64,000 nt of DNA, taken from Blastococcus sp. HT6-30. GTDB taxonomy: Bacteria > Actinomycetota > Actinomycetes > Mycobacteriales > Geodermatophilaceae. The translations under genes and the position numbers were made by a program. The stretch lies in assembly GCF_039729015.1 (NCBI RefSeq), contig NZ_CP155792.1:2934001-2998000 (forward strand). The letters are read 5' to 3'. Of the stretch, positions 1-8,672 are shown one piece after another (within the stretch, counting starts at the first letter, position 1; every line of letters begins with the position of its first letter). Below the pieces are notes generated by a model. That model was not told the origin of the DNA. It saw nothing but the letters and a program-made list of their open reading frames with translations, and searched no databases.

Positions 1-1630
1 TGCCGTCCTGCGCTAGCGCCAGCCGGCCGGCGGCCATGACCGCCGCCACCCGGGCGGCCGGGCGGGCCAGGTGCTCGGGCAGCGCCTCCAGCAGCCCCTC
101 GTCGGTGAGCGCGTCGGCCAGCGGCGTCCCTCGCTCGGCGGCGTCGATGCCCTGCTTGGCCAGGGCGACCCGTACCGCCCGGCGCAGCCGGCGCAGGTCG
201 AGCACCGTCGCGCCGCCGAGCGGGGAGGCCAGCAGCGCCTCGGCTCCCGGCTCGTCGAGACCGGTGGGCTCGCCGTCGGGACGCGGCAGCAGCGCCGAGA
301 GCGCGTGCAGGAAGGGGGCGACGGCGGGCTGCGCGGCCAGCGGCAGGTCGTCGGTGGAGACGGTGACCGGCACGCCGGCGGAGGCCAGCGCCCGGCGGAA
401 CGGACCGAGCACCCCGGTGGTCCGCACGACGACGGCCATCTGCGACCACGGGACGCCGTCGAGCAGGTGCGCCCGGCGCAGGACGTCGGCGACGTAGGCC
501 GCCTCCACCGCGGCAGACCCGAACACGTGCACCTCCGCCTCGCCGGGGGGTGCCGACTCTCCCGCCGTCAGCCGGCGGTGCTCCCAGGGGCCGGGCAGCC
601 CCTCGGCCACCGCGCGGCTGATCCGCAGCAGCTCCTCGCCCGACCGCCGGCAGACGCCCAGCGACAGCCGGCCGGCCGGGCGGCCGTCGGTGTGCCGGAA
701 CCGGTCGGGGAACTGCACGATGCCGCGGGGCTCGGCGCCGCGGAAGGCGTAGATGGACTGGTCCGGGTCGCCGACCGCGACCAGGTTCCCACCACCCCCG
801 GCGAGCAGCGCGAGCAGCTCGACCTGCGCCGGGTCGGTGTCCTGGTACTCGTCGACGAACAGCCAGCGGGCGCGCTCGCGCTCCTGGCGCAGGAGCTCCG
901 GGTCCTCGCTCAGCTCGAGGATGGCCTGGCGGACCAGCTCCGCCGGGTCGTAACCGGAGGCGTCACCGCGGGAGGCGACCCAGAAGTCGCTGACGTTCTC
1001 GTACTGCTGCTGGAACGCGGCGGCGTGCACCCAGTGGTCACGGCCGGTCTCGCGGCCCCAGGCGGCCAGGCGGGCGGGACCGACACCCCGCTCGGTCGCG
1101 CGCAGCAGCAGCTCGCGCAGCTCCGCCCGGAAGCCCTCGGTGCCCAGCGCCGGCGCGAGGTCGTCGGGCCAGCGGACGGTGCCCACGCCTTCGGCGTCGC
1201 CGCGCAGCAGCTCGGCGACGACCGCGTCCTGCTCCGCGGAGGTGAGCAGCCGCGGCGGCGGGTCGCCCCGCAGCACGGCGGCGCGGCGCAGCACGCCGTA
1301 GGCGTAGGAGTGGAAGGTGCGGGCCAGTGGTTCTCGGATGGTGCGCGCCACCCGCGAGGTGATGCGGGTGCGCAGCTCGGCCGCGGACTTGCGGCTGAAG
1401 GTGAGGACGAGGATCTGCTCGGGGTCGATCCCGGCGTCGATCCGGTGGGCGACGGCCTCGACGATCGTGGTGGTCTTGCCCGTACCGGGGCCGGCGAGCA
1501 CCAGCAGCGGCCCGCCCGGGTGGTCGACGACCGCCTGCTGGGTCGGGTCGAGCCGCGGAGCCGTGGTGCGTGGCGGCTCCCCCGGGAGCAGCCGGTAGAC
1601 CGGACCGCTCTCACCCCCGTGCTGTGCCAC
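1..1630 (-). CDS. adnA: AdnA-like SF1 helicase, C-terminus cut by window edge
   Basis: This is a UvrD/Rep-type superfamily 1 helicase, probably the AdnA subunit of the actinobacterial AdnAB helicase-nuclease that resects double-strand breaks. The frame is open from a GTG at 1630, with an in-frame TGA 12 bases upstream, to the window edge (543 codons). Visible motifs are a Q-motif region (LDPTQQAVV), Walker A GPGTGKT (residues 47-53), motif Ia LTFSRKSAAEL, Walker B/motif II DEYQDTDP and motif III GDPDQSIYAFRGA. AdnA proteins are about 1,000 residues, so the RecB-type nuclease half would lie to the left. The neighbourhood (alkyltransferase-like protein, MoeZ, DUF3152, TetR, DUF3107, RhlE) matches the Rv3202c region of M. 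tuberculosis, which supports AdnA over UvrD1/2. Confidence 0.85.
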   Translation of the reverse strand, partial: MAQHGGESGPVYRLLPGEPPRTTAPRLDPTQQAVVDHPGGPLLVLAGPGTGKTTTIVEAVAHRIDAGIDPEQILVLTFSRKSAAELRTRITSRVARTIREPLARTFHSYAYGVLRRAAVLRGDPPPRLLTSAEQDAVVAELLRGDAEGVGTVRWPDDLAPALGTEGFRAELRELLLRATERGVGPARLAAWGRETGRDHWVHAAAFQQQYENVSDFWVASRGDASGYDPAELVRQAILELSEDPELLRQERERARWLFVDEYQDTDPAQVELLALLAGGGGNLVAVGDPDQSIYAFRGAEPRGIVQFPDRFRHTDGRPAGRLSLGVCRRSGEELLRISRAVAEGLPGPWEHRRLTAGESAPPGEAEVHVFGSAAVEAAYVADVLRRAHLLDGVPWSQMAVVVRTTGVLGPFRRALASAGVPVTVSTDDLPLAAQPAVAPFLHALSALLPRPDGEPTGLDEPGAEALLASPLGGATVLDLRRLRRAVRVALAKQGIDAAERGTPLADALTDEGLLEALPEHLARPAARVAAVMAAGRLALAQDG

Positions 1631-1696
1631 CCCCCGATGGAATCACGGGGGTACGACGATCCGGGGACGGGCGTGACGGGTGGGAGGACCGACCGG

Positions 1697-1858
1697 TCAG
1701 GCGAGGGAGTCGGCCAGCGCCGCTTCGAGCATGAGGTCGGTCGCGGTGGTCAGCCAGCCGGCGACCAGGAGCAGCGGCCACGCCTGCTCGCGGTCCAGCG
1801 ACGCGGTTCCGGCGACCAGCCCGGCCTGGGCGACCGCCCGGCACGCCATCGTGTTCAT
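1697..1858 (-). CDS. small hypothetical protein (53 aa)
   Basis: I do not recognise this protein. An ATG at 1858 is preceded by an AGG-type ribosome site (CCCAGGTGC) and opens a 53-codon frame ending in TGA. Nearly every third position is G or C, as in the neighbouring real genes. The product is Ala/Leu-rich and mildly amphipathic (for example WPLLLVAGWLTTATDLMLEAALAD), with Trp and Leu in a likely helical pair. It lies just upstream of the adnA start on the same strand (66 bp) and could be co-transcribed with it. A longer upstream extension of the frame is Arg-rich and looks out of frame, so the short form is preferred. Confidence 0.5.
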   Translation of the reverse strand: MNTMACRAVAQAGLVAGTASLDREQAWPLLLVAGWLTTATDLMLEAALADSLA

Positions 1859-1967
1859 GCACCTGGGATCGGCACGGGATCGCCGCAGCTGAAGGCGATG
1901 CGCGGAAATGGTCCGCATGGGTCGGATCGACACACGCCGGACACCGGCGCCTGACGGCTGCGCCGGA

Positions 1968-2261
1968 TCAGTCGGGCCAGCCGACCGCCGCCAGCTGGAC
2001 CTTTCCGTTGCGGACCGGCACGCCCTCGCCGGCCAGCAGCTCCAGCTGCCGGGCGCGCACCGGTTCGGCGGCCGAGCCGTCGGCACGCACCACCCGGTAC
2101 CAGGGCACCGCTCCTCCACCGGAGCTCAGCGCCCGCGCCACCCGGCGCGGGCCGACGCCCACCAGCCGGCCGATGGCGCCGTAGGTGCTCACCCGCCCGC
2201 GCGGGATCCGCTCCACCACGTCGAAGACGGCCTCGTCGACGTCGAGCGCGGCATCGGTCAC
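1968..2261 (-). CDS. alkyltransferase-like protein (ATL), Trp in place of catalytic Cys
   Basis: This 97-residue protein is an O6-alkylguanine-DNA alkyltransferase fold limited to the DNA-binding domain. The helix-turn-helix with Arg finger is visible (GRVSTYGAIGRLVG, residues 22-35; RRVARAL). The usual acceptor motif PCHRV reads PWYRV (residues 53-57), so Trp replaces the reactive Cys. That is the hallmark of ATL proteins, which bind alkylated guanine without repairing it and hand the lesion to nucleotide excision repair. The same position in M. tuberculosis is Rv3204. The role as a damage sensor comes from the family; nothing here shows its partners. Confidence 0.88.
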   Translation of the reverse strand: MTDAALDVDEAVFDVVERIPRGRVSTYGAIGRLVGVGPRRVARALSSGGGAVPWYRVVRADGSAAEPVRARQLELLAGEGVPVRNGKVQLAAVGWPD

Positions 2262-2291
2262 CGGCTCATGGTGACTCCCCGGACCGACGGG

Positions 2292-2888
2292 TCAGCAGTC
2301 CTTGCGCCCGAAGCGGGCCAGCAGACGGGTCTGCGGCGGTGCGGCCGCGGAGACGTCGAGAGGCGCGTCGAAGAGTCCGGGCACGCCGTCCTCCGGCAGC
2401 CGCTCGGCGTAGACCAGCGCCGCGGTCACCAGCTCGCCGTCCAGCTCCGTGTCGCCGTCCGTGGCCTGTGCGAGGTCCCAGGCGTGCACGGTGAGGTCGG
2501 CGGTCATCTCGAGGATGTACTCGGCACTGGGCGTGGGGCCACGGGAGAGGTGCACGGTGCGGATCAGGCCCTCGTCCTCGGCGAACGCCGACAGCGCCGC
2601 GTCCGCGGCCGACTCCCAGCCGAGCAGCGGGTCGGCCCCCAGCAGGTCGCTGCGTCCGTCGGGGAAGCGTCCCTCCGCGTACGGCTCCCCGGCCATCAGC
2701 GGCGGCACCCACAGCTGCTCGCTCACCAGGTGCGCGACGAGGTCGGACACCGTCCACCCGGGCAGCGCCTGGTCCTCCCAGCGGTCCGGCTCGACCGCAT
2801 CGACCCGGTCGGTGAACTGGTTCTGGGCGCGCTGGAAGAGCTCCAGGAGCTCGACGGGCGAGAAGTCGGCCATGGCGTCAGTGAACAT
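2292..2888 (-). CDS. TIGR03086/maleylpyruvate isomerase-like DinB-fold protein
   Basis: This 198-residue protein has the features of the actinobacterial mycothiol-dependent maleylpyruvate isomerase/TIGR03086 group. The N-terminal four-helix DinB-like domain carries the motif LPGWTVSDLVAHL (about residues 43-55), and a second conserved stretch reads DLTVHAWDLAQAT (about residues 130-142), which is the usual metal/thiol-binding region. The substrate is unknown. A second ATG at 2873 (MADFSPVELLELF) is the more family-like start; neither start has a clear ribosome site. A strong hairpin lies directly upstream and probably separates it from moeZ. Confidence 0.7.
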   Translation of the reverse strand: MFTDAMADFSPVELLELFQRAQNQFTDRVDAVEPDRWEDQALPGWTVSDLVAHLVSEQLWVPPLMAGEPYAEGRFPDGRSDLLGADPLLGWESAADAALSAFAEDEGLIRTVHLSRGPTPSAEYILEMTADLTVHAWDLAQATDGDTELDGELVTAALVYAERLPEDGVPGLFDAPLDVSAAAPPQTRLLARFGRKDC

Positions 2889-2894
2889 GCCGAG

Positions 2895-2932
2895 GGCCCG
2901 GCCCGCCTCCCCGAGGAGAGGCGGACCGGGCC
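2895..2932 (-). terminator. GC-rich hairpin between moeZ and the DinB-fold gene
   Basis: The arms GGCCCGGCCCGCCTC and GAGGCGGACCGGGCC pair almost perfectly (one mismatch) around a short CCCGAGA-type loop. There is no long T tract. It lies downstream of moeZ and just before the next start, in tandem with the nested-hairpin element at 2950-2997. Confidence 0.65.
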
Positions 2933-2949
2933 TTCGGCGACGTGCTGGA

Positions 2950-2997
2950 GGGGCCCCTTCGCAGGGTCCCGGCCCGAGCGGAGCGAGGGTCGGGGCC
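2950..2997 (-). repeat. stop-abutting nested hairpin element, copy 1 (after moeZ)
   Basis: The element begins directly after the moeZ TGA, reading on the minus strand. The outer arms are GGCCCC and GGGGCC; an inner hairpin shows the family loop TCGCTCCGCTC flanked by ACCC and GGG. It belongs to a seven-copy family in this window that always lies sense to, and immediately downstream of, a stop codon. Confidence 0.65.
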
Positions 2998-4158
2998 TCA
3001 GTAGGTGGGCAGCGCCTTGTCGATCCGCGTCGCCCACGCCGTCACGCCGCCCTGGACGTGCACGGCGTCCCGGAAGCCGGCGTTCTTGACCGCGGCGAGC
3101 GCCTCGGCCGAGCGGACACCCGTCTTGCAGTGCAGCACGATCGGCTTGTCCTGCGGCAGCGACGCCAGCGCCCGGCCGGAGAGGATCTCGTCCTTGGGGA
3201 TCAGCGTGGCGCCGGGGATCGAGACGATCTCGTACTCGTTCGGCTCCCGGACGTCGATCAGCTCGAAGTCCTTGCCGGCGTCCATCATGTCCTTGAGCTC
3301 GTCGACGGTGATCGTCGAGCCCGCGGCCGCCAGCTGCGCCTCCTCGGAGACCACGCCGCAGAACGCCTCGTAGTCGATGAGGCCGGTGATCGGCTCGCCC
3401 TCGGGGTCCTTGCGCACCTTGATCGTGCGAAAGGTCATCTCCAGGGCGTCGTAGACCATGAGCCGGCCCAGCAGCGTCTCGCCGATGCCGGTGATCAGCT
3501 TGACCGCCTCGGTCGCCTGGATGGCCCCGACGGTGGCGCACAGGACGCCGAGCACGCCGCCCTCGGCGCACGAGGGCACCATGCCGGGCGGCGGGGGAAC
3601 CGGGTAGAGGTCGCGGTAGTTCGGGCCGTGCTCGTTCCAGAAGACCGACACCTGGCCGTCGAACCGGTAGATCGAGCCCCAGACGTAGGGCTTGTCCAGG
3701 AGCACGCAGGCGTCGTTGACCAGGTATCGGGTGGCGAAGTTGTCGGTGCCGTCGACTATGAGGTCGTACTCGCGGAAGATGTCGAGCACGTTCTCGCTGT
3801 CCAGGCGCGTCTCGTGCAGCCGGACGTCGATCAGCGGGTTGATCTCCTTGATGGAGTCGCGCGCGCTCTCGGCCTTGGACCGGCCGACGTCGGACTGCCC
3901 GTGGATGATCTGGCGCTGCAGGTTGGACTCGTCGACGGTGTCGAACTCGACGATGCCCAGGGTTCCGACACCGGCCGCGGCGAGGTACATCAGCACCGGC
4001 GAGCCGAGGCCTCCGGCGCCGACGGCGAGCACCTTGGCGTTCTTGAGCCGCTTCTGCCCGTCCATCCCGACGTCGGGGATGATCAGGTGGCGGCTGTACC
4101 GGCGGACCTCGTCGATGGACAGGTCGGTCGCAGGCTCCACCAGGGGTGGCAGGGTCAC
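2998..4158 (-). CDS. moeZ: MoeZ/MoeB-type adenylyltransferase-sulfurtransferase
   Basis: This ThiF/E1-like enzyme adenylates ubiquitin-like sulfur carrier proteins and passes sulfur to them through a C-terminal rhodanese domain. In mycobacteria MoeZ serves CysO (cysteine synthesis) and MoaD-type carriers (molybdopterin). The ThiF domain has the nucleotide motif GAGGLGS (residues 47-53) and YSRHLIIP (21-28). The rhodanese domain, from about residue 285, has active-site Cys344 in LHCKTGVRS. At 386 residues the length fits MoeZ (about 390). The GTG start at 4158 has AGAGGAG six bases upstream; the longer open frame upstream is rejected. No carrier protein gene is adjacent. Confidence 0.93.
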   Translation of the reverse strand: MTLPPLVEPATDLSIDEVRRYSRHLIIPDVGMDGQKRLKNAKVLAVGAGGLGSPVLMYLAAAGVGTLGIVEFDTVDESNLQRQIIHGQSDVGRSKAESARDSIKEINPLIDVRLHETRLDSENVLDIFREYDLIVDGTDNFATRYLVNDACVLLDKPYVWGSIYRFDGQVSVFWNEHGPNYRDLYPVPPPPGMVPSCAEGGVLGVLCATVGAIQATEAVKLITGIGETLLGRLMVYDALEMTFRTIKVRKDPEGEPITGLIDYEAFCGVVSEEAQLAAAGSTITVDELKDMMDAGKDFELIDVREPNEYEIVSIPGATLIPKDEILSGRALASLPQDKPIVLHCKTGVRSAEALAAVKNAGFRDAVHVQGGVTAWATRIDKALPTY

Positions 4159-4292
4159 GCTTGCTCCTCTTGGTCGCGGACAGCGGCCCGCACCGGGGCC
4201 GACGATCGTCGGCATAACAGCGTGCCAGGCCGCCGTGTTCCCACCCGTCCCGTGGCCCGGCCCGGCCGCTCCCCGGACCGGCGGCGCCGCGG

Positions 4293-5801
4293 TCAGCGGC
4301 CGGAGAGCAGCCACCGCACCCGTCGTCGCACCCCGCCGGGTACGCGGCCGGCCAGCGCCCGGACGGCGACCAGCAGTGCCTCCCGCCGGGCCGGCGGGTG
4401 GCCCTCCATCACCAGCAGGTCACCGTGTGTGCCGTAGCCGAACACGCCCTCGTGCCAGGGCGTGCCGTCGAACGTCACCAGCCACCACCGTCGCCGGCGG
4501 CCCCGGCCGGTGGAGAAAACCATGGGGTGCGGGATGTTGGAGCCGTACGGTGCCCGCAGCGTCCCCACCCGTCCCAGATCCAGGTCGTAGACGGGGAATT
4601 CGGCGGCATCCCGGTTGCTGGCCAGCAGATACCAGGTTCGCCCGAACCGCTGCAGGAGGGTGCCCTCCGCCTGCTCGAGCCCGTCGTCGGCGCCGACCCG
4701 CTCGAGCCCGGCGGTCGGGTCGGCGCCGGTTGTCGTGGCCAGCGCCGGGTGGAACACGTACCGCGGTGGGCCGAATGACGTGCACTCGGTGAAGGCCAGG
4801 TACCAGCGGCCGCGTACCCGCGCGGGGGATGGGTCCCACGCGCTGGCAGTGGTCGGCAGCCCCAGCCGCTCGGTGCGCAGCACGTGCACGCCATCCAGCA
4901 GGTCTTTCCCGCGGACGGTCGCGTGTCGCACGTGTACCCCGCGCTCCGGGGTGTGGTCGCCCCAGGACGACACGAGGACGAGCCAGCGGTCGGCCTCCTC
5001 ATCGAGGAGAAGAGCGCCGGCGTGGTCACCGAGCAGCAGCCCGTCCCGCTCGCTGAACAACGTGGCCACGTGCACCGGCCGGGCTGAGGGATCGGCGACG
5101 TCGAGGGCCCACACCGCCCAGTGCCCCTGCTGGAAGAACCCGAGCCCGGCGTTCGTGGCGGTGAGGAACAGGTGCCCGTCCCGGATCACCGGACTGCCAT
5201 CCGGGCGACGAACCACCTGCGGGTCCCGCAGGCCGACGGCGCCCGAGTACCCGGCCCGGACCCGGGAGACGACGGCTCCGCCCTCCACGGCCCCGCAGCC
5301 GTATTCCAGCGAGCCGAGCACCGCCGGGTCGCGCAGGTCGGTCAGGCCGGCGACCTGGTCCCGGGCGGTGAGGTACGGGCGCCACCGCTCGTCGGCCCCG
5401 TCGGCCACCAGGACGGACACCTGGTTCTCGTTCACCACGCAGGCCAGCCGGAACGGGGCCGTGAGCTCTACGGGCACGGACCCCACGACGACCGCACCAG
5501 CGGAACCGTCCACCTCGATCGAGATCTCCCCCCGGGCCGCGCGGTACGTGGCGAGGACGCCCCCGGTGCCCGCCAGCCCGCACCGCACCCCGCCACCCGG
5601 GCGCACCTCGGCGACGTCCACCACAATCGCGCAGAACGGCGCTCGTGGCCCGGGGCCTAACCGGACGAACGAGCCGGGAGGGAACTCCAGGCCCTCGTTC
5701 CGGTCGTGCTGCACGAAGGGCGAGAGCAGGTCGACCGTCCGGTGGCGGGCAACCTCGGAGAAGGTCAGCCGGAAGGGGTCGCGCAAGGGCCGACCGGTCA
5801 C
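4293..5801 (-). CDS. GH43-like five-bladed beta-propeller protein
   Basis: This 502-residue protein has no signal peptide. The N-terminal part (about 1-150) is beta-rich and looks like a concanavalin/LamG-type domain. The rest resembles the arabinanase/levansucrase (GH43/62/68-like) propeller, with blade signatures GLRDPQVVRRPDG, SAWDPSPARVRGRWYLAF and HPMVFSTG, and candidate acidic residues in those DP motifs. I cannot assign a substrate or confirm catalysis. It sits between moeZ and the DUF3152 gene, a spot where the mycobacterial arrangement has no such gene, so it looks like a lineage-specific insertion. GTG at 5801 is chosen because the frame upstream loses coding character; the ribosome site is weak. 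Confidence 0.6.
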   Translation of the reverse strand: MTGRPLRDPFRLTFSEVARHRTVDLLSPFVQHDRNEGLEFPPGSFVRLGPGPRAPFCAIVVDVAEVRPGGGVRCGLAGTGGVLATYRAARGEISIEVDGSAGAVVVGSVPVELTAPFRLACVVNENQVSVLVADGADERWRPYLTARDQVAGLTDLRDPAVLGSLEYGCGAVEGGAVVSRVRAGYSGAVGLRDPQVVRRPDGSPVIRDGHLFLTATNAGLGFFQQGHWAVWALDVADPSARPVHVATLFSERDGLLLGDHAGALLLDEEADRWLVLVSSWGDHTPERGVHVRHATVRGKDLLDGVHVLRTERLGLPTTASAWDPSPARVRGRWYLAFTECTSFGPPRYVFHPALATTTGADPTAGLERVGADDGLEQAEGTLLQRFGRTWYLLASNRDAAEFPVYDLDLGRVGTLRAPYGSNIPHPMVFSTGRGRRRRWWLVTFDGTPWHEGVFGYGTHGDLLVMEGHPPARREALLVAVRALAGRVPGGVRRRVRWLLSGR

Positions 5802-5856
5802 CCCGGTGAGGCTACCGAGCGGGGTGCCCGCCCCCGTGGCCCGGCCGGCCCCCGGG

Positions 5857-6756
5857 TCAGGGATGGGGCCACGCGTTCCGCACGCAGTCGCCGAGGTCGA
5901 GCGTCTGCTGCTGCATGACGGGGGCGAGCCGGCCGGGGCCGGGGCACTGCTCGTGCCCGTTGCCGAGCACGTGGCCGACCTCGTGGTTGACCACGTAGCG
6001 GCGGTAGGTCGCCAGGTCCCCGTCGTAGTGCGGCACGGCCGTGGCCCAGCGGGCCAGGTTGATGACGGCGCGATCCCCGTACCGGCAGGACGTGTAGCCG
6101 CCCGTGCCGACGCCGGGGCAGTACGTCTCCATGCTCCCCGGGCTGACCAGGCTGACCCTGAAGTCGTGCTCGGCACCGATCCCGACGCGCTGGAACGACA
6201 TCCGCCCACCGTTGCCCCAGGACCGCGGGTCGGCCAGCGTCGTCGTCACGGCCTCGGCGAAGACCACGCCGTCCACCCCGATGCCGTCCTCGACCTCCAC
6301 GACGAAGCGCTGCAGCGGACCGGTGCCGAGGACGTCGGAGCCGCCGTCGACCAGCACCAGGTCACCCGTCCCCTGCTCCACGTACTGCTCGGCGGTCACC
6401 GGTGCGGGGATCTCCACCGGTCCGGCGTCGCCCTCCGCGGGCGGTGCGGGCTCGACCGAGGGTCCGGTCGGCGCCTCGGCCGACGGGGCGGCGGGCGCCG
6501 TCGTCGCGGGGGCCGGACCGGCGGCCGTCGACGCCGAGCCGGGCGGGTTCAGCACCAGGTCGACCACGACGGCGAGAGTGGCGAGCGCGAGGACGGGGAT
6601 GGCATAGGCCCGCCAGCCGTGCCGCCGCACGAACCGCGCCAGCCCGCTCCCGGACCGCTCGGCGCCGCGGCGCCCGGGCGCCGGACGGGGCCGTTCCTGC
6701 GCGACCAGCGGCCCGCGACGCGACGCGGGCCGGCCGTCGGTCAGACGTCCGCCCAC
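5857..6756 (-). CDS. DUF3152 membrane-anchored zinc metallopeptidase-like protein
   Basis: This 299-residue protein has a cytoplasmic Arg-rich N-terminus, one membrane segment (about residues 50-70) and an Ala/Pro-rich extracytoplasmic linker. The C-terminal domain ends with a clear metzincin-like zinc site, HEVGHVLGNGH (258-268), with Glu259 as candidate base. Several conserved Cys residues (for example in SCRYG and HEQC) may form disulfides outside the cell. The family (DUF3152, Rv3207c-like) is actinobacterial and its substrate is unknown. The GTG start at 6756 has a perfect AGGAGG eight bases upstream. Confidence 0.85.
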   Translation of the reverse strand: MGGRLTDGRPASRRGPLVAQERPRPAPGRRGAERSGSGLARFVRRHGWRAYAIPVLALATLAVVVDLVLNPPGSASTAAGPAPATTAPAAPSAEAPTGPSVEPAPPAEGDAGPVEIPAPVTAEQYVEQGTGDLVLVDGGSDVLGTGPLQRFVVEVEDGIGVDGVVFAEAVTTTLADPRSWGNGGRMSFQRVGIGAEHDFRVSLVSPGSMETYCPGVGTGGYTSCRYGDRAVINLARWATAVPHYDGDLATYRRYVVNHEVGHVLGNGHEQCPGPGRLAPVMQQQTLDLGDCVRNAWPHP

Positions 6757-6795
6757 CGGCCGCCCTCCTGATCGTCGCTCCGCCCCCCGGTGGAC

Positions 6796-7857
6796 TCAGC
6801 GTCTCACGCTGCGTGGCGCGTCCGCGACAGCCTCGGAATGCGCCACGCTCGGTCCGGCGGGTCGGCCCTCGACCATCCCGAGCACCGCGCGGGCCGTCGG
6901 CTCCGGCGCCTCCAGCATCGCCACGTGCCCGACGCCGTCGAGCAGGAGGAGCCGACCGTCGGGCACGGTCGCGGCCAGCCGCGGGGCCAGCGCCGGGTCG
7001 ACCAGCCGGTCGCGGCCGCCCCAGACGACCAGCACGGGCATGCGCAGCCCGCGGGCCGCCCGCCAGGCGTTCGCCGGGCCGAGGCGCAGGTAGGAGGTGA
7101 TCAGGCCGCGCATGCTCCGGGCCAGTGCCCGGTCGGCCCACGGCTGCTCCGCCCGCTCGTGCATCTCCCGCACGGCCTGCTCGATGCGCTCGGGCGGCAC
7201 CGCGCCCGGGTTCCCGAAGCACATGCGCACCATCGACCGGACGCTCTGCTCAGGGGGGACGGCGGCCAGCCGGCGCTCGGCCAGCGTCGGTACTCCGGGC
7301 ACCAGGAGGAGCAGCAGCGCCCGGCTGAACGCCGGGGGCACCCGGTACACCGGCATGGCCGGCGACACGAGCGTCAGCGTGGCCACCAGGTCGGGCCGCA
7401 GCGCGGCCACCAGCAGGCTGACCAGCCCACCGAGGGAGTTGCCGACCAGGTGCACGGGCCGGCCTGCGCCCTCCCCCGGCTGCGCGGCGACGTGCTCCAG
7501 CACGTCGACGACGGCACGCACGTGGCTCCGGATCGAGTACCGCCCGCGCGACGGGGGCCGCGACCGGCCGAACCCGGGAAGGTCCACCGACCAGCCGTCG
7601 AACCGCACCGCGAGCAGCGCGGCGAGATCGGTCCAGTTGGTGGAGGCGCCGCCGAGGCCGTGGACGTAGAGCGCCCGCTCCCTGGCCGGGGCCGACGGCC
7701 GGTGCCCGTCGGCGTCGTCGCGGTCGACCGGCCCCGTCCACGGGGTGCGCCGGACGAAGACCGCTCCACCACGGACGGCGACTTCCTCCCCCGGCCAGGG
7801 CGGCACCGCGCGACCCGTCGTCGGCAGCGGCGTGGTGGACAGGACTGCGTCGGACAT
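6796..7857 (-). CDS. alpha/beta hydrolase
   Basis: This alpha/beta-hydrolase fold enzyme carries the oxyanion segment YVHGLGGAST, nucleophile elbow GNSLGG, acid loop WGGRDRLVD and catalytic His in GVGHVAMLEAPE, giving a complete Ser-Asp-His triad. The family includes esterases, C-C hydrolases and lipases, so the substrate is open. The start ATG at 7857 (MSDAVLSTT) is preferred: an in-frame upstream start at 7941 would run into the divergent TetR gene. The product is 353 residues. The divergent arrangement with TetR suggests shared control of the 71-bp intergenic region. Confidence 0.8.
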   Translation of the reverse strand: MSDAVLSTTPLPTTGRAVPPWPGEEVAVRGGAVFVRRTPWTGPVDRDDADGHRPSAPARERALYVHGLGGASTNWTDLAALLAVRFDGWSVDLPGFGRSRPPSRGRYSIRSHVRAVVDVLEHVAAQPGEGAGRPVHLVGNSLGGLVSLLVAALRPDLVATLTLVSPAMPVYRVPPAFSRALLLLLVPGVPTLAERRLAAVPPEQSVRSMVRMCFGNPGAVPPERIEQAVREMHERAEQPWADRALARSMRGLITSYLRLGPANAWRAARGLRMPVLVVWGGRDRLVDPALAPRLAATVPDGRLLLLDGVGHVAMLEAPEPTARAVLGMVEGRPAGPSVAHSEAVADAPRSVRR

Positions 7858-7928
7858 CGCCTGCGACGGTATCGCTGTCTGCCACTGGTCTTCCTGGTCA
7901 GGAGCCCGCCGGTAGCATCCCCCCTGCC

Positions 7929-8573
7929 ATGCAGCCCTCATCGCCCGCCGCAGCCAACCGGCGCACGGCTCGACTGCCGCGCGGCGCCCGCCGCCTGCAG
8001 CTGCTGCGCGCCGCCCAGGACGTCTTCGTCGCCCAGGGTTTCCACGCCGCGGCGATGGACGACATCGCCGTGCGGGCGGGGGTCAGCAAGCCGGTGCTCT
8101 ACCAGCACTTCCCCGGCAAGCGGGAGCTGTACCTGGCGCTGCTCGAGGAGCACGTGTCGGAGCTGGCCGATCGGGTCGGCCAGGCGATGGGCGGCACCGC
8201 GGACAACCGCGCCCGGGTGAACGCCGCCGTCGGGGCGTACTTCGACTTCATCGACGCCGACGGCGAGGCCTTCCGGCTGGTCTTCGAGTCCGACCTGCGC
8301 AACGACGAGGACGTCAGGGCCATCGTCGACCGCGGCACGGCCGTCTGCGTCGAGGCGATCGCCGGCGTCATCGCCGCGGACACCGGCGCCGACCCCGAGC
8401 GCGCCCTGCTGCTGGCCTCCGGCCTGTCCGGGCTGGCGGAGAGCAGCGCGCGGTGGTGGCTGCCGCGCAAGGGCACGGTGTCCCGCGACGAGGCGGTCGC
8501 CCTCATGGCCTCCCTGGCCTGGCGTGGCATCTCCGGCTTCCCCCGGGTGGACGGCGACCCGCCGCCTCCCTGA
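7929..8573 (+). CDS. TetR-family transcriptional regulator
   Basis: The 214-residue protein has an N-terminal TetR helix-turn-helix (about residues 24-68) with the usual core AMDDIAVRAGVSKPVLYQHF followed by GKRELYLALLEEH. The C-terminal part is a helical ligand domain of unknown specificity. It matches Rv3208 in position. It is divergent from the hydrolase gene and 99 bp upstream of the DUF3107 gene. A TAGCAT -10-like hexamer (7913-7918) ends 10 bases before the ATG, so the transcript may have almost no leader. Confidence 0.9.
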   Translation: MQPSSPAAANRRTARLPRGARRLQLLRAAQDVFVAQGFHAAAMDDIAVRAGVSKPVLYQHFPGKRELYLALLEEHVSELADRVGQAMGGTADNRARVNAAVGAYFDFIDADGEAFRLVFESDLRNDEDVRAIVDRGTAVCVEAIAGVIAADTGADPERALLLASGLSGLAESSARWWLPRKGTVSRDEAVALMASLAWRGISGFPRVDGDPPPP

Positions 8574-8672
8574 CGGGCCGTTTCGCTGACGGCGCACCCA
8601 CTCGACCGGTCCGCCCACCGGTCCCTGGACTAGCGTTGGGGGCAGTCGCGCGAACGAGGAGGCATCGCCCAC

